Source of the DNA: DATJGF01 sp035495315 | Lineage (GTDB): Bacteria; Verrucomicrobiota; Verrucomicrobiia; Limisphaerales; UBA8199 | Length of the DNA stretch: 56,190 nucleotides | Assembly (NCBI GenBank): GCA_035495315.1 | Contig: DATJGF010000015.1 | Location: 1-56,190, forward strand | Direction: 5' to 3' | In this document: positions 25,855 through 34,796 of the stretch, in pieces | Layout of the letters: each line of letters opens with the position of its first letter | How positions within the stretch are numbered: the first letter of the stretch is position 1 | Made by a program: the position numbers and the translations under genes | Notes under the pieces: model-generated | What the model was told of the DNA's origin: nothing | Databases searched by the model: none | The model's input: the letters and a program-made list of their open reading frames with translations, nothing else

Positions 25855-26910
25855 CTATTCCCGTACACGGATAAGCGTTTTCACCGCCCGGTTCCCCGTC
25901 GCCATCGACTGAAAAAGCTCCGGCAAGGCACTTAGCGGGCATTCGCCGTCGACAAAATCGGCAGCCCGGATTACGCCGCCTTCAATGAATCCCAGCGCAC
26001 GTCGAATTGTGCCTGGAGTATGATGATAACTGGCCAGCAACTTGAGGTTTGAATAATGGAGCAAGGAAGTATCGAGTGTCACCGTCGTGCCAGCCGGGCA
26101 ACCACCGAAGAAATTGACCGCTCCCCCTTTGCGGACGAGGCCCACCGCCGCCTCCCAGGTTTCCGGTTTGCCGACCGCTTCAAAGACGACGTCAAAGCGC
26201 TGAGTAGCTGAGATAGCGCTGACAACGTTGCCCTGACTCGGAACCTCAACCACCTGGCGGGCTCCGAAACGTTTCGCTGCCTCTAGTCGTTTCTCGCCCC
26301 TTCCGGCAACCGTTACTTCGCAGCCTAAATGCCGTGCCAGGGCCACGAACATCAAGCCGATCGGGCCGGCGCCGATTACCAGCACATGCTGTCCCGCTTT
26401 GATATTTGTTTCCTGAATGCCCTGAACAACACAGGCGAGCGGCTCAGTCAACGCGGCATCGCGAAAGGCGGTCTTACCCTTCAAGATCAGAAGATTCTTT
26501 TGTGCGATACGGGCGGGAATGACAATCGACTCGGCGTAGGCGCCGTTGAGGAAAAGCAGATTGTCGCACAGGTTTTCCTGATCATTCTGACAATGGAAAC
26601 ATTGACCGCAGGGCGCGGAATTGGCGACGACAACGCGGTCACCGATTTTGCAGGCAAGACGGGAAGTTTGGGCTGTTTCATTTTCGCTCTTCGAGTGGCC
26701 GATTTCGCTGACAACGCCCGCCAGTTCATGACCGAACACGGCCGGTGGCACGATCATCTGTGCATGGTAACCTCGTTTGTAGACCTTGAGATCCGTGCCG
26801 CACGTCAAAGCAGCCTCGATTTGGATTCGCACTTCCCCCAACTGCAGAGCTCGCGGGACTACCTCCTCGATGCGCACATCTTGTTTGCCGTATAGAACCG
26901 CTGCTTTCAC
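25855..26910 (-). CDS. Zinc-dependent medium-chain alcohol dehydrogenase
   Basis: 351 residues, MDR superfamily. The catalytic zinc site uses Cys37 (TCGTD) and His61-Glu62 (GHELAGVV); the structural zinc uses Cys101, 104, 107 and 115 (CGQCFHCQNDQENLC). The NAD(P) site is VIGAGPIGLMFVALAR. It resembles sorbitol/threonine dehydrogenase-like enzymes, which oxidise secondary alcohols of polyols or amino acids; the substrate is not predictable. It is convergent with the RMD1-like gene (17 bases between stops) and is followed upstream by a 125-base gap to tsaB. Confidence 0.9.
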   Translation of the reverse strand: MKAAVLYGKQDVRIEEVVPRALQLGEVRIQIEAALTCGTDLKVYKRGYHAQMIVPPAVFGHELAGVVSEIGHSKSENETAQTSRLACKIGDRVVVANSAPCGQCFHCQNDQENLCDNLLFLNGAYAESIVIPARIAQKNLLILKGKTAFRDAALTEPLACVVQGIQETNIKAGQHVLVIGAGPIGLMFVALARHLGCEVTVAGRGEKRLEAAKRFGARQVVEVPSQGNVVSAISATQRFDVVFEAVGKPETWEAAVGLVRKGGAVNFFGGCPAGTTVTLDTSLLHYSNLKLLASYHHTPGTIRRALGFIEGGVIRAADFVDGECPLSALPELFQSMATGNRAVKTLIRVRE

Positions 26911-27035
26911 GGGCGTTGTTTATGAACAGAAAAAGTGCGGAGCGGAAGCCAAAACTGCGAAGCTAAAATGATAAGCGAAATAATATGGATGGGAATTCGA
27001 TTTCGGCTCGAGCTTCGGCTGTCGAATTTTTAGAG

Positions 27036-27725
27036 CTACCGCTGCTTTCTGGTTGCCTTGGTCTCGAGTAATGAACTTCCCGGGGCGGCTTTAACGAACG
27101 TCGTTTGACGCAAATAGATCGGCTCGAGACTTTCACCTGCGATAAAGTCAGTCCGGCCAGTGGCCAGCCGTCCTAGAACTGCTGCACGGGGAAAGACCAA
27201 TCGGCCTTGTGGAAAGATGGTGGTGACTTCCGGACCGATCGGTTGTGCACCCTCTTTACAGTGCGCTCGAATCTCAGCAACTGAAGCCAGGCGCAATGGT
27301 TGGGCTTCACGCCAGGATGATGGGCCTATCTCGTAAACAGCGAGGTAGAACTCTCCACGTTGGGCATCGATTACAACTCCAACCTCGCCTGTCACACCCT
27401 GGGCATGGGCCTCCGCAGCAATTGCTTCGGAACTGCTGATTCCGAGTAGCTTAACCGATCGTGCCAGTTGCCAACCCTGCGCCAGCGCAATGCTAGTGCG
27501 TATGCCTGTATAGGAACCGGGTCCGATGCCGACGGCCAGATACTCAATCTGCTCCCGTTCGAGTCCCGCCAACCGCAAGGCCTCGTCCACCATCGCCAGA
27601 GGCTTCGATGCGATTCCACCGCTCTCTACGGCTTCCGCCTCCCCCTTCAGCGCGCCGCTGGCCGCCACCGTCACGACAGCTACGCTCCGTTGTGGTGACG
27701 AAAACTCAATTGCCAGAATCCTCAT
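27036..27725 (-). CDS. tsaB: tRNA t6A biosynthesis protein TsaB
   Basis: 229 residues from the ATG at 27725, overlapping the end of tsaE by 20 bases. TsaB is an ASKHA-fold pseudo-peptidase that works with TsaD and TsaE to add threonylcarbamoyl to A37 of ANN-decoding tRNAs. Seen: MRILAIEFSSPQRSVAV at the N-terminus, VGIGPGSYTGIRTSIALAQG (the family hallmark) and VIDAQRGEFYLAVYE. The last 20 residues are poorly conserved. It is the last gene of the operon 29808 to 27036. Confidence 0.93.
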   Translation of the reverse strand: MRILAIEFSSPQRSVAVVTVAASGALKGEAEAVESGGIASKPLAMVDEALRLAGLEREQIEYLAVGIGPGSYTGIRTSIALAQGWQLARSVKLLGISSSEAIAAEAHAQGVTGEVGVVIDAQRGEFYLAVYEIGPSSWREAQPLRLASVAEIRAHCKEGAQPIGPEVTTIFPQGRLVFPRAAVLGRLATGRTDFIAGESLEPIYLRQTTFVKAAPGSSLLETKATRKQR

Positions 27726-28164
27726 ACACAATACGCCGCTCAGTTTCACCGAGGGTTTTAAACTCCACCCAACGCAACAAACCCTGCCCTCTACCCGACT
27801 TTGGACTTTGGACTTTGGACTTTGGACTTAGCCATCTTTCGGCCCATTCAATCACGGTGACTCCTGCGGGTTGTAGATATTCCTCGAGTCCCGCGGCGAG
27901 AATCTGTCCGATCGTTTCGAGCCGATACAAATCGATATGAAACAGCGGTACTCGACCTCCTTTATAAATATTGACGAGGGTGAACGTAGGCGAATGCACG
28001 CGCTCAGGGCTGCCCAGGCCGCGGACCATTCCTCTCACGAGTTGCGTTTTACCCGCCCCGAGTTCCCCGCACAAACCAATTACCCAACCGGGCTGCGCCG
28101 CCTGGCCCCAAGCCTCCCCTAATGCCTCGGTTTCCCGAGGATTATGAGAAGTGAACGTAGCCAT
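27706..28164 (-). CDS. tsaE: tRNA t6A biosynthesis ATPase TsaE, with repeat-derived insert
   Basis: 152 residues. Walker A GELGAGKTQLVRG, switch HSPTFTLVNIY, Walker B-like FHIDLYRL and the family VIEWAERW motif are all present. TsaE is the ATPase that drives turnover of the TsaB-TsaD t6A synthase. After EWAERWL, residues 113-123 read SPKSKVQSPKS, which is encoded by four copies of the heptamer AAGTCCA (27797-27829), the same repeat that lies between mreD and mrdA. The insert keeps frame. It overlaps thiL by 23 bases and tsaB by 20. Confidence 0.93.
   Translation of the reverse strand: MATFTSHNPRETEALGEAWGQAAQPGWVIGLCGELGAGKTQLVRGMVRGLGSPERVHSPTFTLVNIYKGGRVPLFHIDLYRLETIGQILAAGLEEYLQPAGVTVIEWAERWLSPKSKVQSPKSGRGQGLLRWVEFKTLGETERRIVYEDSGN
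27797..27829. repeat. Heptamer tandem repeat (ACTTTGG)n inside tsaE
   Basis: Four to five copies of ACTTTGG on the plus strand (CCAAAGT on the coding strand), preceded by CGACTTTGG as at 43892-43930 and in the opposite direction at 43626-43658. It is in frame in tsaE and codes for SPKSKVQSPKS. Confidence 0.9.
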
Positions 28165-29074
28165 GAGATGTTAAGGGCCGAACACCTTGTTTATCCCGGA
28201 TTGTAATACCTTCGTTGGCAGTGATTTTCCCGATGCAAGTCAATTGCAAGCGCGGAAATTGCTCCTTCCAGGCGTCGAGCACAGGGACGGCATCCCGGCT
28301 GGCGACGGTGAACAGCAACTCAAAATCTTCGCCATCCGTAAGGGCGGCCTGTAACGGCAATTTGGGTGCCGATTCCGACTTGGCCGCCTTGCGAGCTTCA
28401 CGGCTAATCGGAATTGCAGTCGCGAGCAACTCGGCTCCGACCCGGCTGGCTTTCAGGATATGGAGCAGATCGCCCGCCAGTCCGTCGCTTAGGTCGATCA
28501 TTGCATGCAGGGAAAAATTCTTCGCCAGCCATCGTGCTTCAGCCAGGCGCGGCTCGAAATCAAGATGCTTGCCTGCGAGCGAACCACCGAGCTCGCCGGT
28601 GACAAAGATGGCATCGCCGGCTTCCGCGCCAGATCGAAGCACAGCCTTGCCGCGAGGGACCCAACCGAGAACAGCAATCGAGACGAAGATGCGTTCGGGA
28701 TTGGTGGTTGTCTCGCCGCCCACAATCGCGACCTCATGACGCCTCGCCAGGGCCGAAATCCCGGCGTAGATGCCTTCGACCGTTCTGGCGTCAAACTCGC
28801 GAGGCAAGCCAATCGTCACCACCGCGGCGGAGGGGGTTCCCGCCATCGCAGCGATATCGCTCAGACAGCGGCCGAGCGCCTTGTGGCCAATTCGTTCTGG
28901 CGCAATCTCCGTGTCGAAATGGATGCCTTGTACAACAGCGTCGGTCTTGAGCAGCAGTAATTTGTCCGCGACCCCGGTATCCAGGACGGCGCAATCATCA
29001 CCAGCGCCCACGACGACAGATTTGTTGGTCGGTAAGGATCGCGTGAGTCGCGCAATCAACTCAAACTCGTTCAT
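28142..29074 (-). CDS. thiL: Thiamine-monophosphate kinase ThiL
   Basis: 310 residues. ThiL phosphorylates thiamine monophosphate to thiamine pyrophosphate with ATP and magnesium. Seen: the N-terminal GAGDDCAVLD and LLLKTDAVVQGIHFD (metal and ATP site), RCLSDIAAMAG, VGGETTTNPER, IDLSDGLAGDLLHI and LTDGEDFELLF. Full length for the AIR-synthase-fold family. It starts two bases after the stop of the CPBP gene and overlaps tsaE by 23 bases. No thi biosynthetic genes are adjacent, and no TPP riboswitch is visible. Confidence 0.95.
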   Translation of the reverse strand: MNEFELIARLTRSLPTNKSVVVGAGDDCAVLDTGVADKLLLLKTDAVVQGIHFDTEIAPERIGHKALGRCLSDIAAMAGTPSAAVVTIGLPREFDARTVEGIYAGISALARRHEVAIVGGETTTNPERIFVSIAVLGWVPRGKAVLRSGAEAGDAIFVTGELGGSLAGKHLDFEPRLAEARWLAKNFSLHAMIDLSDGLAGDLLHILKASRVGAELLATAIPISREARKAAKSESAPKLPLQAALTDGEDFELLFTVASRDAVPVLDAWKEQFPRLQLTCIGKITANEGITIRDKQGVRPLTSHGYVHFS

Positions 29075-29076
29075 AG

Positions 29077-29808
29077 TTAGGGAGATTGCAGCAATTTATC
29101 CTGGAGCGAGTAAAGCATCGCGAAATTGGCGGCATTGAACAAGGCATGTGCGGCAATTGGAGCCAGGAGATTGTCCATCCGCTCATACAGCAAAGCCAGC
29201 ATCAGCGCCAGGGCCGCTAGCGGAATGAACGTCGCCAAATTCCAATGAATCGCCGCGAACAGGAACGTCGTGCCCCACAAGGCCGAGCGGGGAAAACCAG
29301 CCGACTTAATCCAGGAATAGAGGATGCCACGAAACAGCACTTCCTCCGCGATAGGCGCCAGCAAGATGGTAATCAGCCCAAGCACTAACCGATGACCCCA
29401 TGTCACCGCCAGTTGCAGCGTCTGGACTGCCTGTTGTTCCTCCGGTTTCATGTGCAATTGCGGAAAGTGGAGCATCGCCTGCGCAGACAACCACTGCAAG
29501 GCCCACCCCAGCGGCAAAAACAAAGAGGCGAACACCAAACCAAACAGAACCGCTCGCGGCCACTGCCGTTGCAACCCGAATCCCTCAGCCCAGGTGGTCT
29601 CATGCTCATGCAGAAAGCGCGTCACCAGTACCAGGGTAGCGCCTTGAAAACTCACTGCTGCGACAATCATTTGCCCAACAGAAACAGTTTGGACCCCTGT
29701 CCGATGATGCAGGAATGCAGCCGCGAGTGAACCAAATACGAAACATACTAGCAGGTATAAAATGAGGCGGAGAATAGCTTCCGCCTTCCAGGGCTTAACC
29801 GACAACAT
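29077..29808 (-). CDS. CPBP family intramembrane glutamic endopeptidase
   Basis: 243 residues, about seven to eight membrane helices. It has the Rce1/CPBP (Abi) motifs: E155-E156 in APIAEEVLFRG, His in FLFAAIHWN, and His in PIAAHALFNAANF. Bacterial members are implicated in protection from self-made bacteriocins or in processing of membrane proteins; the substrate is unknown. First gene of the operon with thiL, tsaE and tsaB. Its start region is divergent from the YyaL-type gene. Confidence 0.88.
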   Translation of the reverse strand: MLSVKPWKAEAILRLILYLLVCFVFGSLAAAFLHHRTGVQTVSVGQMIVAAVSFQGATLVLVTRFLHEHETTWAEGFGLQRQWPRAVLFGLVFASLFLPLGWALQWLSAQAMLHFPQLHMKPEEQQAVQTLQLAVTWGHRLVLGLITILLAPIAEEVLFRGILYSWIKSAGFPRSALWGTTFLFAAIHWNLATFIPLAALALMLALLYERMDNLLAPIAAHALFNAANFAMLYSLQDKLLQSP

Positions 29809-29860
29809 AAAGCCAAACTATCTTACGGTACCGAAAAGAGCCATTGCCAACTATGCTATG

Positions 29861-29938
29861 CTTTGGAGTGCGCCTTCTTCTGGCGTTTTCGACTGCCTAT
29901 CCCGTGACTCAGGCGCCAGAGGACTGCCGCACTCCAAG
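29861..29938. repeat. Inverted repeat, family E (CTTTGGAGTGCG / CGCCAGAGG)
   Basis: The left arm 29861-29885 (CTTTGGAGTGCGCC..TCTTCTGGCG) and right arm 29914-29938 (CGCCAGAGGACTGCCGCACTCCAAG) pair over about 24 bases with a few mismatches. A related half-element is at 52742-52800. It lies upstream of the YyaL-type gene in the divergent region. Confidence 0.8.
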
Positions 29939-30019
29939 ACCTGCGGACATTCGAATCTCTGCTGGACTAAAAAAGCGCATCCCTTTGCACAGAAACCCCA
30001 CACGCGCTATGATTCACGG

Positions 30020-32182
30020 ATGAAGAAGGTTGCCGTCTCTGCGCTGCTTGTCAGCGTTATGCTCGGGCCGCGTGGCGCACCTTTCAGCACTGGATCTGAA
30101 CTCAATGACATTGTGAAGACCAATTCCGCAGCCGCGAGCCATGCGCATACCAACCGCCTGGCGCGAGAAAAATCACCCTACCTTCTGCAGCATCAGTTCA
30201 ACCCGGTGGATTGGTATCCCTGGGGCCAGGAGGCGTTCGAAAAAGCGCGACGTGAGAACAAGCCGATATTCCTGAGCATCGGATATTCGACTTGTCATTG
30301 GTGTCATGTCATGGAACGGGAGTCGTTCGAAAACAGTGACGTGGCGCGTTTGCTCAACGACTATTTCGTCAGCATAAAAGTCGACCGGGAAGAGCGACCT
30401 GATGTCGACAAGATCTATATGACCTTTGTCCAGGCAACCACCGGTTCGGGCGGTTGGCCGTTGAACGTGTTTCTGACTCCAGACCTCAAGCCGTTTTTTG
30501 GGGGCACGTACTTTCCGCCTGCTGCCGGGCACGGCCGTCCCGGATTCAACCAGTTGTTGCAGCAGATCGCCGATCTCTGGCGTAATCGACGCGAAGACGT
30601 TGCTCAATCTGCGGGCGATATTCATTCGCGGCTCGAACAGATGATTGCCACGAATGCCCGTCCTGCTGAGTTGGTTTTGAACATGGAGGTGTTGCGCCGC
30701 GCCGGAAAAACCATGAAGGAAAGCTACGATCCGCAGAATGGCGGCTTCGGCGGCGCCCCGAAATTTCCGCAACCAAGTCAACCACAGTTTTTGTTGCGGT
30801 ATGCCAGACGCTTCCAGGATAAAGATCTCGTAAAGATGGTTTTGCACACGTGCGACCGGATGGCGGCTGGCGGCATCCACGACCAGCTCGGAGGCGGGTT
30901 CGCGCGCTACTCTGTGGATGCTGAGTGGCTGGTGCCGCATTTCGAGAAAATGCTCTACGACAATGCACAACTGGCGCAGCTCTATTTGGACGCTTACCTG
31001 CTAAGCGGCGAACCACATTACGCCGCGGTCGTCCGCGATATTCTCGATTATGTGCTGCGCGATATGACGCATCCAGCAGGCGGATTCTACTCGGCCGAAG
31101 ATGCCGATAGCGAGGGCCACGAGGGCAAATTCTACTGCTGGACCAAGGCCGAATTGTCCGGGTTGCTCACCTCGGAAGAATTCAATGTCGCTGTACATTA
31201 TTTTGGAATTACCGAAAAAGGGAATTTCATCGATCACAGTCACCCCCAACCGCTGCCAAATCAAAACGTGCTTAGCGTAGTCCAGCCTAAACTCTCCGGC
31301 TCGGATCCACTGCTGCTCGCATCCGCTAAACGGAAAATGTTCACTACGCGCTCGAAACGCGTTCGCCCGCATTTGGATGACAAGGTGCTTGCCTCCTGGA
31401 ATGGCCTGATGCTGGGCGCGATGGCACGGGCTGGCGTGGTGCTGGGTGACGAAACTTATCTTAAGGCCGCTGAAAAGAATCTCTCATTTGTCCAAAAAAA
31501 TCTGTGGGACACGCGCAGCGAGACTCTGTTTCATCGATGGCGCGATGGGGAACACGATCAGGTGCAGTTGCTGGATGGTTACACTTTCCTGCTCAGCGGC
31601 GTGATTGACTTATATGAGGCCACGCTGGAACCGCAACACCTTGAGTTCGCTCTCGCCCTCGGGCGCGCCCTACTCGCCAAATTTTATGATCCAGAGCAGG
31701 GCGGGTTTTGGGAAAGCACCTCGGGGTCACGCGACCTCATTCTGCGCGTTAAGGAAGACTATGACGGGGCTGAGCCATCGGGCAATTCGGTCGCCACCTT
31801 GTGCTTATTAAGACTGGGCAAGATCACTGACCGGAAGGAATTCACCGATGCAGCGGAGAAAACGTTGCGACTTTTTTCCGCGCGGCTGCAGCAACTGCCG
31901 CAAGCGGTTCCCTATATGCTCTCGGCGCTGGATTTTCACCTCGAAGAGCCCAAGCGCGCGGTGGTGGCCGGCGATCCATCCGCACTCGAGAGCCGGGAGT
32001 TGTTGCGCGCGATTCACTCCATTTATCAACCCAACAAAGTTGTTCTGGGAAACCGGGGCCCGGTTGAAACGTTTGCAAAAGGTTTAGTTGAAAAGGAAAA
32101 ATCATTCGTTTATCTCTGCACAGGGAGTGCGTGCCAGGCCCCGACCAGCGAAGCTGCGCAGATAAAAGAACTGCTAAAATAG
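30020..32182 (+). CDS. Thioredoxin-domain YyaL/spermatogenesis-associated 20-type protein (DUF255)
   Basis: 720 residues from the ATG at 30020, which gives a signal-like N-terminus; the frame is open further upstream through an inverted repeat. The DUF255 domain starts at about 44 (NRLAREKSPYLLQHQFNPVDWYPWG) and has the thioredoxin-like pair Cys92-Cys95 in STCHWCHVME. The rest is an (alpha/alpha)6-barrel domain as in N-acylglucosamine epimerase-like proteins, with HFEKMLYDNAQLAQLYLDAY and EPSGNSVATL. The family is widespread and of unknown biochemical role. Here it seems exported, since a signal peptide precedes the domain. Confidence 0.92.
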   Translation: MKKVAVSALLVSVMLGPRGAPFSTGSELNDIVKTNSAAASHAHTNRLAREKSPYLLQHQFNPVDWYPWGQEAFEKARRENKPIFLSIGYSTCHWCHVMERESFENSDVARLLNDYFVSIKVDREERPDVDKIYMTFVQATTGSGGWPLNVFLTPDLKPFFGGTYFPPAAGHGRPGFNQLLQQIADLWRNRREDVAQSAGDIHSRLEQMIATNARPAELVLNMEVLRRAGKTMKESYDPQNGGFGGAPKFPQPSQPQFLLRYARRFQDKDLVKMVLHTCDRMAAGGIHDQLGGGFARYSVDAEWLVPHFEKMLYDNAQLAQLYLDAYLLSGEPHYAAVVRDILDYVLRDMTHPAGGFYSAEDADSEGHEGKFYCWTKAELSGLLTSEEFNVAVHYFGITEKGNFIDHSHPQPLPNQNVLSVVQPKLSGSDPLLLASAKRKMFTTRSKRVRPHLDDKVLASWNGLMLGAMARAGVVLGDETYLKAAEKNLSFVQKNLWDTRSETLFHRWRDGEHDQVQLLDGYTFLLSGVIDLYEATLEPQHLEFALALGRALLAKFYDPEQGGFWESTSGSRDLILRVKEDYDGAEPSGNSVATLCLLRLGKITDRKEFTDAAEKTLRLFSARLQQLPQAVPYMLSALDFHLEEPKRAVVAGDPSALESRELLRAIHSIYQPNKVVLGNRGPVETFAKGLVEKEKSFVYLCTGSACQAPTSEAAQIKELLK

Positions 32183-32301
32183 GGCTAAGACTCTCATCGT
32201 TTATCATCATAACCACCTTCTGGTCTTGGCGTTATAACAGACGCTGAAACTTTTAAGATTTCTTATTGCAGATTAACTAATTCTGATGTAAACTTCCGTT
32301 T

Positions 32302-32892
32302 ATGGAGCCCCGAGCTTGTGCTCTTTGCGGCGAGCCCTTTTCCCAAATGGCCAGATCCTTCTCACGTCACCCAGGACTTTGTCCCTCCTGCTCCAGCTTG
32401 TTGGATGGACTTGGAAACGGTGAAAACGAGGCGGGGGCGGGGATTTGGGAAGACACACACACGACGACGAGTATTGCCTCCAACTGCACAGCTCGCCTTG
32501 GGACCAATTCTGTGCGCGAACAACCTGAGGAACAGAAAGCATCCGGTACGCTGGGCAGGGCCCGAAATAGGAATCGAGCCAGTGTAAATTCGAACCCATA
32601 TTGCCATAATGCGCATATTGCCGAAGTCATCGTCGTGGCGCTGGCTACAGAGGAGGCATTGATGAACGAACTGGGGCCATGGTTAAAATGGCTTGAGAGC
32701 AGAGGTATTCATTCTTGCTCGGTGGAAGTGCCGCTCGATACCCCGACGGTTCCGGATTCAGAAGTTGACTCGAGCCCCAGGCCTGGGCCTGCCGCCAAAG
32801 ACTCCGACCGGAAATCCACTGAAAATTCTTCCGAAATCGAGCTTGGTTTATTTCGGACTGGTCCTTATTCGGATTGGGGCATCAACGAATAG
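32302..32892 (+). CDS. Hypothetical protein with Cys4 zinc-ribbon-like N-terminus
   Basis: 196 residues, not recognised. The N-terminus has two CxxC knuckles, CALCGEPF and GLCPSCS, about 22 residues apart, which could bind zinc. The remainder is polar and low in hydrophobic residues, with a short hydrophobic patch (IAEVIVVALATEEALM near 107-122). Codon use and the absence of a clear ribosome site make this a weak gene. It lies between the YyaL-type gene and the Rrf2 gene, convergent with the latter (37 bases between the stops). Confidence 0.4.
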   Translation: MEPRACALCGEPFSQMARSFSRHPGLCPSCSSLLDGLGNGENEAGAGIWEDTHTTTSIASNCTARLGTNSVREQPEEQKASGTLGRARNRNRASVNSNPYCHNAHIAEVIVVALATEEALMNELGPWLKWLESRGIHSCSVEVPLDTPTVPDSEVDSSPRPGPAAKDSDRKSTENSSEIELGLFRTGPYSDWGINE

Positions 32893-32929
32893 CGCGATTT
32901 CTGTCAGGCTGATTCGAATAGATCCGTGC

Positions 32930-33349
32930 TTAGATATAATACATCTTCGCTTTGTCTGAACTTTCATCCAGCAACTGTTGGAACGTAATCGAGTCGGCGG
33001 CGGATTCGATGCTTTGTTGAAGCTTTTTCCAGGCGCGGCGGAGTTCGGCAGGACAATCCGGATCACTCAAGGCGGGTGTGTCGAAAACGGAACCGTGGAT
33101 AGCGCGCAGAACGTCGCCAAGTTTTATCTCGGCGGGGGCCTTGGCCAGTAGATAGCCGCCTTCTTTGCCGCGCAAACTGCGGGCAATCCCTTGTGCCTTT
33201 AGCTCGATGAGAATTTGGACCAGGTAATTAGCCGGGATGCCTTGTTGAGCGGCCAGATGTTCGACGCGCAGCGCGGCGCCGTTCGGATGATGCCGGGCTA
33301 ATCCAAGCACCGCGCGCGCGGCATAATCGCTTTTCACCGAAAGCTTCAT
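32930..33349 (-). CDS. Rrf2 family transcriptional regulator without cluster cysteines
   Basis: 139 residues from the ATG at 33349 (MKLSVKSDYAARAVLGLA), the usual Rrf2 start; the frame extends upstream to 33385 but without similarity. Winged-helix DNA-binding domain with the HLAAQQGIPANYLVQIL recognition region, RSLRGKEGGYLLAK wing and the effector helix. IscR- and NsrR-type members have three Cys in the segment after the wing; here only one Cys (DPDCPAEL) is present, so it probably does not hold a Fe-S cluster. Signal and target are unknown. It is not linked to isc or suf genes. Confidence 0.88.
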   Translation of the reverse strand: MKLSVKSDYAARAVLGLARHHPNGAALRVEHLAAQQGIPANYLVQILIELKAQGIARSLRGKEGGYLLAKAPAEIKLGDVLRAIHGSVFDTPALSDPDCPAELRRAWKKLQQSIESAADSITFQQLLDESSDKAKMYYI

Positions 33350-33484
33350 CACGGCCAACCTAGGCAGACGGCACAAAATCCGCAACAGTGGATCCGTCGC
33401 GCGGTAGGAGACAGCAGCGACATGATCTTTTAATCTCCAATTTTTTGTAGGGTTAAGAAAACGATGAAGTTGGCGTGATAAGCC

Positions 33485-34597
33485 TCAGTGACTATTGAGG
33501 TGGTTGTCCAGCCAGGACAGAGTTTGGTCCCACATCTCTCGCGTATATACATGCCCCAGTCCGTTATAAATTTGGCTCTGAAAATCTTTTTCCTTGTCGT
33601 ACAACCGATAAACAGGACGCACGGCGGATTCGATGGCCTTGATGCCGTCTGCCGGTGACCCGATATCCTCACTGCCGGTCATGAACAACACCGGACGAGG
33701 AGCGATGAGCGCGACGATTGCCTCGGTATCAAAATGGGTCAGCAGGTCAGGGACGAAATAGTAGATCCCGTGCGCTTTGAGCGCTTCGTGCTGAATCAGA
33801 TTTTGATAGCGCGTCAAACACGCCACTGCGACACCCGTCTTGATTCGTTCATCCAAAGCCATCAACCACCAGGAACGAGTTGCTCCCATGCTAATGCCGG
33901 TGACGCCTATTCGGCCGGGATCCACCTCTGGCCTCGAGCTTAAGTAGTCGAGCGCTATCAGGTCATCCCGCAAGATCATGCCCCAGAGCGTGCGCCCAAC
34001 CCAAAGGTTGAACTTGCTGGCGCTCATTTCACCGTCGCTCCCGGTTTCTTGTCGCCCGCCCGGTCCTTGGCCGTTTCGCTCTCCGAAACAGTACGCATCC
34101 ACGCCCAACACCACAAAGCCCCGCTGTGCCAGCCTCGGCCCCGGCGCTTCCGGCGTATGCCGCGCCTGAAATAATTCTTCCTTCCCAATCTCGTATTCGC
34201 CGCCGTGCCAATGGCAAAACAGGATGGCCGGCGCCTTCTCCCGGGAATTCTTCGGAAGAAGAATGTAGCCAGGCACCGTTGCCCCGGCCTCATTATCGTA
34301 ACTGAATTTCTCTACCTGATACTCACCACGATCCTCATGGGAGATAACATTGACGCTCAGTTTTTTAGGACGTGGCGGTAAACGGCCAAGCAGTTGCCAG
34401 AGCTCGGCGCGGTTCTGTTTGCCTTTGTGCTCCCAGTCGGCCGCCGAGATGGGCGCCACGAATGGTGACGGGAGTTGGGCGTTTGCCAACCACTTCACAC
34501 CTTCCGTTTCATTAGTCTGAGCCATCAAGAGTTTCTGCGCGACGCAGAGGATAGTTGCCAGAAGAGACGACGAGAGCAATGAAGACCTGCGATTCAC
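33485..34597 (-). CDS. Secreted alpha/beta hydrolase (dienelactone hydrolase/acetyl-xylan-esterase-like)
   Basis: 370 residues, start GTG at 34597, signal peptide 1-26. It has the alpha/beta-hydrolase elbow GVTGISMGATRSW with the nucleophile Ser, an oxyanion region ILFCHWHGGEYEIGKEE, an acid candidate in FMTGSEDIGSPADGI and catalytic His in YNGLGHVYTREMW. The large N-terminal beta part and the order of motifs fit the Abhydrolase_7/DLH-like esterases that Verrucomicrobia use on plant polysaccharide esters. Periplasmic carbohydrate deacetylation is a guess. The Rrf2 gene lies 135 bases downstream of its stop on the same strand. Confidence 0.8.
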   Translation of the reverse strand: MNRRSSLLSSSLLATILCVAQKLLMAQTNETEGVKWLANAQLPSPFVAPISAADWEHKGKQNRAELWQLLGRLPPRPKKLSVNVISHEDRGEYQVEKFSYDNEAGATVPGYILLPKNSREKAPAILFCHWHGGEYEIGKEELFQARHTPEAPGPRLAQRGFVVLGVDAYCFGERNGQGPGGRQETGSDGEMSASKFNLWVGRTLWGMILRDDLIALDYLSSRPEVDPGRIGVTGISMGATRSWWLMALDERIKTGVAVACLTRYQNLIQHEALKAHGIYYFVPDLLTHFDTEAIVALIAPRPVLFMTGSEDIGSPADGIKAIESAVRPVYRLYDKEKDFQSQIYNGLGHVYTREMWDQTLSWLDNHLNSH

Positions 34598-34796
34598 AAT
34601 GAGGCAAGGGGCACTCCTTAACGTGGATTGTCAAGAATGGTTTTGACCAAAGCACCCTGCCGGAAACCAGGACCACAGCTTGACCCCCGAACGGCCCATT
34701 TCCCCGAGGCGCAGCTTTCACATCCGAGATGCGAACTCGAAATCGCAAAGCCGCAATCTCGCCTATATGTCGGATTTCCGTTTCGGATTTCTGATT

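Noticed and set aside
26329..26895. A 188-codon plus-strand frame
   Set aside because: Antisense to the zinc dehydrogenase, a shadow of its codon use.
32930..33349. IscR-type iron-sulfur regulator
   Set aside because: Only one Cys in the region where three are needed for a cluster.
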